Part shown: in pieces, positions 7,291-11,422 of the stretch | How the letters are laid out: each line of letters starts with the position of its first letter | Numbering within the stretch: the stretch's first letter is position 1 | DNA from: an uncultured Clostridia bacterium | Lineage (GTDB): Bacteria; Bacillota; Clostridia; TANB77; CAG-508 | Assembly (NCBI GenBank): GCA_947624925.1 | Contig: CANQMG010000046.1 | Coordinates: 1 to 11,422, forward strand | Reading direction: 5' to 3' | DNA length: 11,422 nucleotides | Program-made: the position numbers and the translations under genes | The notes under the pieces: model-generated | Told to the model about the DNA's origin: nothing | What the model saw: only the letters and a program-made list of their open reading frames with translations | Databases searched by the model: none

Positions 7291-7677
7291 CTATTTTGGT
7301 AATAATACATTATTAGATTCTTCTACTGATGAGTTTGTATTTGAGTTATTTGAAGAATTTCCTGTATTATTGTTATTATTATTTATTTGTATTTCATCAT
7401 ACATAGAAAATGGATTTTCTTTTCCTTTTTCATATTTTTTATTTTGTTCATAGCTTTTTAAATCTTTACCATTTATTTCATATTTTGTTACAACTTGTGA
7501 TTCTAAAAATTCTGCATCTTCACTAAGTTCTTTTTCCATTTCTTCAGATAAAACATATGGCTCAATAGTTGGAACCACTTTACCTACTGGTATATAATCA
7601 TATAAAAATATTGCAGATACCAATAAAATGGCTAATACTATTAAAACTATTATAAGAATATCTTTTACAAGTTTCAT
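7291..7677 (-). CDS. Small single-pass membrane protein in the pilP position
   Basis: The product is 128 residues: one membrane helix (about 7-27), then a soluble part with Pro-rich PVGKVVPTIEP (30-40), an acidic helix, and a conserved-looking block EKGKENPF (83-90). The tail from about 97 to 122 is low-complexity Asn and Ser, including six consecutive Asn, and looks disordered. I do not recognise the family with certainty. Its place after pilMN and pilO, and the G-(K/R)-x-(N/D)-P-F pattern, recall PilP, which in two-membrane bacteria ties PilN/PilO to the PilQ secretin. Here there is no lipobox; the helix would anchor it with the tail outside. AAAGGAG sits between the pilO stop and this ATG, 12 bases apart. 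It could connect the alignment complex to the cell wall or the fibre. Confidence 0.72.
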   Translation of the reverse strand: MKLVKDILIIVLIVLAILLVSAIFLYDYIPVGKVVPTIEPYVLSEEMEKELSEDAEFLESQVVTKYEINGKDLKSYEQNKKYEKGKENPFSMYDEIQINNNNNNTGNSSNNSNTNSSVEESNNVLLPK

Positions 7678-7689
7678 ATTAATCTCCTT

Positions 7690-8298
7690 TTACTTTAAAG
7701 TATCTAAATTCAAACCAATTTTTTCAACATTAAATGTTGCAGTAAGATCTGTAAAATCTTGAGTTCCTGTGCCTGCTCCTGTTGGATTAAGTTTATAATT
7801 TTCTATTTTAAAATTAAGTTCTGAATCTTCTTCTATTTCACTTATAAAATCAGATATATCAGAATATTCTCCAATTAAGGTGAATCTCAAGTCATATTCA
7901 TTTTGAGTAATTGAATTTGATTTAACAACCTCAATTCCAAGTTGCAAATTATTATCTGTAGCATAACTACCCAAAATAGTCCATAAAAAATCAATATCAT
8001 ATTTTTTAATTTCATTTGCTGACCTAATATCTTCTTCTTGAGAGCTATTTATTAATTCTGTATAATCTGCTTTATTTTTTTGTAAATTAGAATTAGCATC
8101 TTCAAGTGATTTTTTAGAACTTTCATAATTTACAGCAATAAGTCTACTTGTTTCTTGAATATCTTGATCTAATTGCTTACTTTCATCAACAATTTGTTTC
8201 ACAGAAAGTATATGAAAAAGTTTATTGCCATTAAGCATAATAATAATTAAAGATATCAATAATATTAATGCTAATAATAATGTTAATATTTTTTTCAT
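7690..8298 (-). CDS. pilO: PilO-like type IV pilus alignment protein
   Basis: PilO dimerises with PilN on the outer face of the membrane and aligns the pilus machine. The 202-residue product has a short cytoplasmic start, one membrane helix (about 3-22), a polar coiled-coil stretch (about 33-90), and a C-terminal domain with FTLIGEYSDISDFISEIEED (129-148), the pattern of the ferredoxin-like fold found in PilO and GspM. Length and layout match the family. It lies 18 bases after the PilM-PilN gene, with AAGGAG six bases ahead of ATG. Sequence-level similarity in this family is low, so the call rests on layout plus position. Confidence 0.82.
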   Translation of the reverse strand: MKKILTLLLALILLISLIIIMLNGNKLFHILSVKQIVDESKQLDQDIQETSRLIAVNYESSKKSLEDANSNLQKNKADYTELINSSQEEDIRSANEIKKYDIDFLWTILGSYATDNNLQLGIEVVKSNSITQNEYDLRFTLIGEYSDISDFISEIEEDSELNFKIENYKLNPTGAGTGTQDFTDLTATFNVEKIGLNLDTLK

Positions 8299-8316
8299 TA
8301 TTTACTCCTTATAACT

Positions 8317-9972
8317 TTATTCTGGTAACAAGTCGCCTTCTATAACAACTTTAACAAAATTTTTATTTTGTCCATTTATAGTTTCAGTAACTCTTTGACC
8401 ACTATCTGAAACTACATTATATAAAATAGGATCTCCAGTTCTTGAATTAATTTGTCCTAATTTAACCTTTAAGAAACCTAATTGTTCATAATTATATGCT
8501 CTTGCATTTATTACAATATGAGTATCTGTAACTGCCTCTATAGAATAAACTTGAACACCTGTCGGAATTATTGTCATAATATTATTCATTAAGGTTGGAA
8601 TTGCTTGTTTTAATTTTTTATTTCTTTCAGATATGGTTGTTTTTTCATTTATATTTGCTATTATAGTTTCATATTCTGACGCTTTTTCATTAATTCTATC
8701 TTTATATCCATCTAATTTTGTAATTCCATCTTGAATATTTTGTATTGAGGTTTGAGTTTCTTTTTCTTTATTATCAATTAATTTTCCAAGAGTTATTGAA
8801 ATTGTAGAATACATTATAATAACAACTATAAGTGCAATATTAAGTAACTGAGTAGGTCTTTTAAGTTTTAATAATGCTTTATCTAAATCAAATCCATTAC
8901 TTGAACCATTAGTTTTATTTGAAAAGTTAACATCAGATAAAAGTAAATTTAAAAGTTTTTCTTTTCCACTTGGTTTTTTAAAGTTTATAGCTTTTATTCC
9001 TTGTCCCATTCCTTGAAGTGCCAATGCAGTAGCAGAATTAACTTCTACATAATCTTTTATATTAACTTTTGCATTATTTGTATTTATAAAATATGGCTTT
9101 AATATTTCACATTTTATTTCTTTTAGATATTCTTGAAAATACAAATCAATGTTATTAATAACAGAGCCTGTTCCTGTAATATAAACTTTATCTATAGTTG
9201 TTAACATTTCGTTTGTTATTTTTAGAACTTGTCCAACAATATCATATAAAATAGGCATTATATCTTCTAAGTATTCATTTTCTTCGTATTGTAAATCTTT
9301 GCCTTCATCTGTGTATATAGTAGTATTTTTACAAATTTCATATGCCTTTGAGTATGAATTTTCTTTTGCATTTATTTTATTAAATATATCTGCCATTCCT
9401 AAATCCACAGTTGTAACATCGTAAATACTATTATCTATTACTGTTGTTAATGTAGTTTTATCTTCAATATTTACAATAATAGAATTTTCTTTTTTAGCAT
9501 CTTCTAGTAGATTTGGAATTGTCATACTAATTGGTGAAATATTTTCAATTTCATTTTCTTCTAATAACTTATTTTTTCTTTCTAATTCTGTTTTTGGTGC
9601 AGATATGTGTATTACTTTTATTTTTTCTTTATCTTCTAATTGATTTACAAGCACATATCTAGTTTCAAATCCATCTTTATTTACTCCATTATCTGTGCAT
9701 ATAGATTCAAACTCCATATTTATAACATTTTCTAAATCTTTTTTACTTAATGAACTAAATAAATGCAAATAATTATACTGTTCTTCTGATAAATTTATGC
9801 TTATAGGTGTTTTAAAGCTATATGTTTCAGCAATTATTTGTCTTATTGTTTCATCAAGATTATCAAAGAATTTAATACCAAATGAATCTATTTTAACAGT
9901 ATTATTATCTTTGTTAAGTTTAGCATATTTAATAAAATTTGATTCTACATACAATCCTAAACAGCTTGGCAT
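8317..9972 (-). CDS. Fused PilM-PilN type IV pilus assembly protein
   Basis: The 551 residues join two proteins that are usually separate. Residues 1 to about 320 look like PilM, the actin-like cytoplasmic protein: TVDLGMADIF (188-197) fits phosphate loop 2 and YITGTGSVINNID (264-276) the adenosine site. The first phosphate loop, usually GIDIGSSSIK, reads GLYVESNFIK (6-15), so nucleotide binding is doubtful. Residues about 325-551 look like PilN: IKAINF (326-331) stands where separate PilN begins with its PilM-binding INLLP peptide. Then come a membrane helix (about 374-395), a coiled coil (400-450) and a small domain with SIEAVTDTHIVINARA (477-492). It is the first gene of the run, with AAAGGAG ahead of ATG and a promoter candidate upstream. 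The open frame is continuous, so the fusion is real in this sequence. Confidence 0.85.
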   Translation of the reverse strand: MPSCLGLYVESNFIKYAKLNKDNNTVKIDSFGIKFFDNLDETIRQIIAETYSFKTPISINLSEEQYNYLHLFSSLSKKDLENVINMEFESICTDNGVNKDGFETRYVLVNQLEDKEKIKVIHISAPKTELERKNKLLEENEIENISPISMTIPNLLEDAKKENSIIVNIEDKTTLTTVIDNSIYDVTTVDLGMADIFNKINAKENSYSKAYEICKNTTIYTDEGKDLQYEENEYLEDIMPILYDIVGQVLKITNEMLTTIDKVYITGTGSVINNIDLYFQEYLKEIKCEILKPYFINTNNAKVNIKDYVEVNSATALALQGMGQGIKAINFKKPSGKEKLLNLLLSDVNFSNKTNGSSNGFDLDKALLKLKRPTQLLNIALIVVIIMYSTISITLGKLIDNKEKETQTSIQNIQDGITKLDGYKDRINEKASEYETIIANINEKTTISERNKKLKQAIPTLMNNIMTIIPTGVQVYSIEAVTDTHIVINARAYNYEQLGFLKVKLGQINSRTGDPILYNVVSDSGQRVTETINGQNKNFVKVVIEGDLLPE

Positions 9973-10061
9973 TTTATTCTCCTTTATTAATTTAAATATA
10001 TTAATATGTTTTACAATTATTTATTTTTAATACGTAATAATTTTATACAATTTCTGCTTAT

Positions 10062-10089
10062 ATTTTATCTTTTTCTTAAAAAAAGTCAA
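10062..10089 (-). promoter_or_regulatory. Candidate promoter of the pilus gene run
   Basis: The minus strand has TTGACT (10089-10084), a 16-base spacer and TAAAAT (10067-10062), a fair match to a vegetative promoter. The predicted start near 10055 leaves an untranslated leader of about 80 bases before ATG 9972. The leader is AT-only, with no visible riboswitch. Confidence 0.55.
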
Positions 10090-10104
10090 TACCTTTTATT
10101 ATAT

Positions 10105-10132
10105 TGTAATATACTTGTAATATTTCTGTAAT
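10105..10132 (+). promoter_or_regulatory. Three WalR-like boxes, TGTAAT repeated every 11 bases
   Basis: TGTAAT occurs at 10105-10110, 10116-10121 and 10127-10132, with five-base gaps ATACT and ATTTC. This fits TGTWAH-N5-TGTWAH, the consensus reported for the essential response regulator WalR (YycF), extended to a third half-site. One helical turn per repeat is typical of OmpR/PhoB-type regulators. The nearest box lies 15 bases upstream of the pilus -35 box. The boxes read toward the dodecin-spoVA side, so either operon could be the target. Which regulator binds is inference. Confidence 0.5.
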
Positions 10133-10211
10133 ATTTAATTTTTTTATTGTATATTTTTTTATAAACTGGAAAATATATGATTAATATTTAAATAATTTCA
10201 TAACGTTTTTA

Positions 10212-10228
10212 GGGCACTAAAATTGCCC
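10212..10228 (+). other. GC-rich hairpin in the leader of the dodecin-like gene
   Basis: GGGCA (10212-10216) pairs with TGCCC (10224-10228) around the loop CTAAAAT, in an otherwise nearly GC-free region. It ends four bases before the GGAGG ribosome binding site. It may stabilise the 5' end of the mRNA or tune translation. There is no T run, so it is not a terminator. Confidence 0.5.
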
Positions 10229-10232
10229 GAAT

Positions 10233-10237
10233 GGAGG
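10233..10237 (+). promoter_or_regulatory. Ribosome binding site that sets the dodecin start
   Basis: GGAGG is followed by five T residues and ATG at 10243. It overlaps the earlier in-frame ATG at 10231, which therefore cannot be the start. ATG 10249 would be 11 bases away and is less likely. Confidence 0.75.
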
Positions 10238-10242
10238 TTTTT

Positions 10243-10455
10243 ATGTCGATGGAAAAACACTTAATTATTACAGGAACATCAACAGTATCTTGGAAAGATG
10301 CAATAATTCAAACTATAAACGAAACTGCAAAAACAATAGATTATATATCTTCTGTAAAAATACTAGATCAAAGAGCAAGAGTAAACGGTAGAAAAATTAC
10401 AGAATATTTAGTAGATGTTGATTTAACTTTTATAGTTGATAGAGATAGAGATTAA
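10243..10455 (+). CDS. Dodecin-like small protein lacking the flavin-holding residues
   Basis: Dodecins are small proteins that assemble into hollow 12-mers and usually store flavins. The 70-residue product matches the family along its length: GTSTVSW (11-17), a helix ending AKTID (29-33), then KILDQRARV (39-47), a turn, EYLVDVDLTFIVD. Compared by eye with the haloarchaeal dodecin, the flavin-stacking Trp is replaced by Ser (S37) and the flavin-contacting Gln by Leu (L56), so canonical flavin binding is unlikely. The start at 10243 is chosen because GGAGG lies five bases ahead. The TAA stop overlaps the ribosome binding site of spoVAC, which implies co-expression with spore genes. Its job there is unknown; a structural or small-ligand role in the spore is speculation. 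Confidence 0.85.
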   Translation: MSMEKHLIITGTSTVSWKDAIIQTINETAKTIDYISSVKILDQRARVNGRKITEYLVDVDLTFIVDRDRD

Positions 10456-10467
10456 GGAGGTGTGTTT

Positions 10468-10932
10468 ATGAATCCATTAGATACTAACAAAGACTATCAA
10501 GAATACGTTAATAAAAAATCACCAAATTCTCCAATTTTAAAAAATTGTTTTAATGCTTTCTGGGTTGGTGGCCTAATATGTTCTATAGGACAAATTATTT
10601 CTGCAATTTGTAAATCAAATGGTTTAGATACTCAAATTTCTGGAACCATAGTTTCTATTATTTTAATTGGAATTAGCGCATTTTTAACAGGATTAAATAT
10701 ATTTAATAAAATAGGTAAATTTGCAGGAGCAGGCTCACTTATTCCTATTACTGGTTTTGCAAATTCAATTGTTTCACCTGCAATGGAATATAAATCTGAA
10801 GGTTATGTAATGGGTGTTGGAGCGAAAATGTTTACTGTTGCAGGTCCTGTTTTAGTATTTGGAATTTCATCTTCAATATTAGTTGGAATTCTTTATTTAA
10901 TCTTTAACGGTCAGACTATTATGTTAGTTTAA
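10468..10932 (+). CDS. spoVAC: Stage V sporulation protein AC, dipicolinic acid channel component
   Basis: SpoVAC is a membrane protein of the developing spore that takes part in moving Ca-dipicolinate into the core and releasing it on germination; in Bacillus it behaves as a mechanosensitive channel. The 154 residues show a short hydrophilic N-terminus and three to four membrane segments. They carry the family blocks FWVGGLICSIGQ (31-42), GAGSLIPITGFANSIVSPAMEYKSEG split around 87-112, and GAKMFTVAGPV (118-128). Length is normal. An in-frame GTG at 10462 exists, but ATG 10468 sits seven bases after AAGGAGG and is preferred. spoVAD follows 18 bases on. Confidence 0.96.
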   Translation: MNPLDTNKDYQEYVNKKSPNSPILKNCFNAFWVGGLICSIGQIISAICKSNGLDTQISGTIVSIILIGISAFLTGLNIFNKIGKFAGAGSLIPITGFANSIVSPAMEYKSEGYVMGVGAKMFTVAGPVLVFGISSSILVGILYLIFNGQTIMLV

Positions 10933-10950
10933 TATTAAAAGGAGGAATTT

Positions 10951-11422
10951 ATGCAAAAAATAGGAAAACAAACAATAAGATTTGATGCACCTCCTACTAT
11001 TCTTGAAACTGCAAGCATAGTAGGTCCTAAGGAATCTCAGGGTCCTTTAGCCAAATATTTTGACAAAACTTTAGATGACGAATTTTGGGGTGAATCAACT
11101 TGGGAAAAAGCTGAAAGTAAAATTATTAAAGAAACAGTTAATACTGTTATTTCAAAATCTGGTCTTTCAAATACACAGTTAGATTACTGTTTTGCAGGAG
11201 ATTTATTAAATCAATGTATTTCTTCTAGTTTTGGTTTAAGAGAACTAAACATCCCATTTTTAGGTATATTTGGAGCATGTTCTACTTATGTAGAAGGACT
11301 AATAATGGCAAGTGTTTTTATTGAAAGTGGTGCTGGCAATAATGCAATATGTGCTGCATCTAGTCATTTTTGTAGTGCAGAAAAGCAATTTAGGTTTCCA
11401 TTAGAATTAGGAAACCAAAGAC
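10951..11422 (+). CDS. spoVAD: Stage V sporulation protein AD, 5' part
   Basis: SpoVAD is a thiolase-fold protein that binds dipicolinic acid for uptake into the spore. The window holds the first 157 residues of a protein usually near 340, cut by the edge. Visible features are TIRFDAPPTI (8-17), the conserved FWGESTWEKAESK (45-57), DYCFAGDLLNQC (78-89), and GACSTYVEGL (108-117), whose C110 stands where thiolases have the nucleophile. AAGGAGG lies seven bases ahead of ATG. In clostridia the operon typically continues with spoVAE, which would be outside the window. Expression in the forespore is expected from the family. Confidence 0.96.
   Translation, partial: MQKIGKQTIRFDAPPTILETASIVGPKESQGPLAKYFDKTLDDEFWGESTWEKAESKIIKETVNTVISKSGLSNTQLDYCFAGDLLNQCISSSFGLRELNIPFLGIFGACSTYVEGLIMASVFIESGAGNNAICAASSHFCSAEKQFRFPLELGNQR

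Larger units (their letters stand above)
9973..10242. other. Divergent regulatory region between the pilus run and the spoVA operon
   Basis: About 270 bases, almost all A and T, separate the two outward-reading operons. The region holds a pilus promoter candidate, three TGTAAT boxes, and a GC-rich hairpin before the dodecin-like gene. No small open frame or RNA gene is evident. A promoter for the rightward operon must lie here, but I could not assign one. CATAAC at 10199-10204 only partly matches the -10 of the forespore factor sigma G expected for spoVA genes. Confidence 0.7.

Noticed and set aside
1087..9972. Competence (com) or type II secretion operon
   Set aside because: PilMN, PilO and a retraction ATPase PilT are present, which com pseudopilus operons lack, and there is no secretin.
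9797..10030. Plus-strand open frame across the pilMN start
   Set aside because: It is antisense to the PilM N-terminus and its promoter-side leader, with no ribosome binding site.
9973..10055. Cyclic di-GMP riboswitch in the pilus leader, as known for a clostridial pilin gene
   Set aside because: The leader is almost purely A and T and shows neither the GC-rich stems nor the conserved blocks of either riboswitch class.
10178..10204. Sigma G promoter for the dodecin-spoVA operon
   Set aside because: TGATTA and CATAAC are only 15 bases apart, and the -10 matches just part of the consensus, so it is too weak to list.

Overview
The window is very AT-rich, with genes packed a few bases apart behind purine-rich ribosome binding sites. 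It carries a spoVA operon (endospore former) and a type IV pilus cluster without a secretin gene (single-membrane cell). Together these point to an endospore-forming, low-GC Firmicute of the Clostridia type. The exact lineage cannot be read from the sequence.

Left edge, minus strand: a tRNA-Val(UAC) with its own near-consensus promoter. Next comes a ROK-family sugar kinase gene, which sits at the 3' end of the pilus gene run and is separated from it by a hairpin.

Positions 1087 to 9972, minus strand: one long gene run encoding a type IV pilus machine. In order of transcription it holds a fused PilM-PilN protein, a PilO-like protein, a small membrane protein in the pilP slot, a very short pilin with the strongest ribosome binding site of the run, a prepilin peptidase, two minor prepilins, the assembly ATPase PilB, the retraction ATPase PilT and the platform protein PilC. 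PilMN, PilO and the PilP-slot protein would form the inner alignment complex. The peptidase matures the pilins, PilB and PilC polymerise them, and PilT depolymerises them, so retraction is likely. A 48-base hairpin lies directly behind the pilin gene.

Positions 9973 to 10242: a divergent intergenic region with a good promoter candidate for the pilus run. It also has three TGTAAT boxes spaced exactly 11 bases apart, which match the published WalR/YycF consensus, and a GC-rich hairpin just ahead of the rightward genes.

Right edge, plus strand: a dodecin-like gene lacking both residues that hold the flavin in haloarchaeal dodecin, then spoVAC, then the 5' part of spoVAD, which runs off the window. 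These spoVA genes serve dipicolinic acid uptake into the developing spore.

Most of the window is recognisable. The least described elements are the PilP-slot protein, the fused and degenerate PilM-PilN, the helix-only pilin, the dodecin-like protein in a spoVA operon and the triple box in the divergent promoter region.
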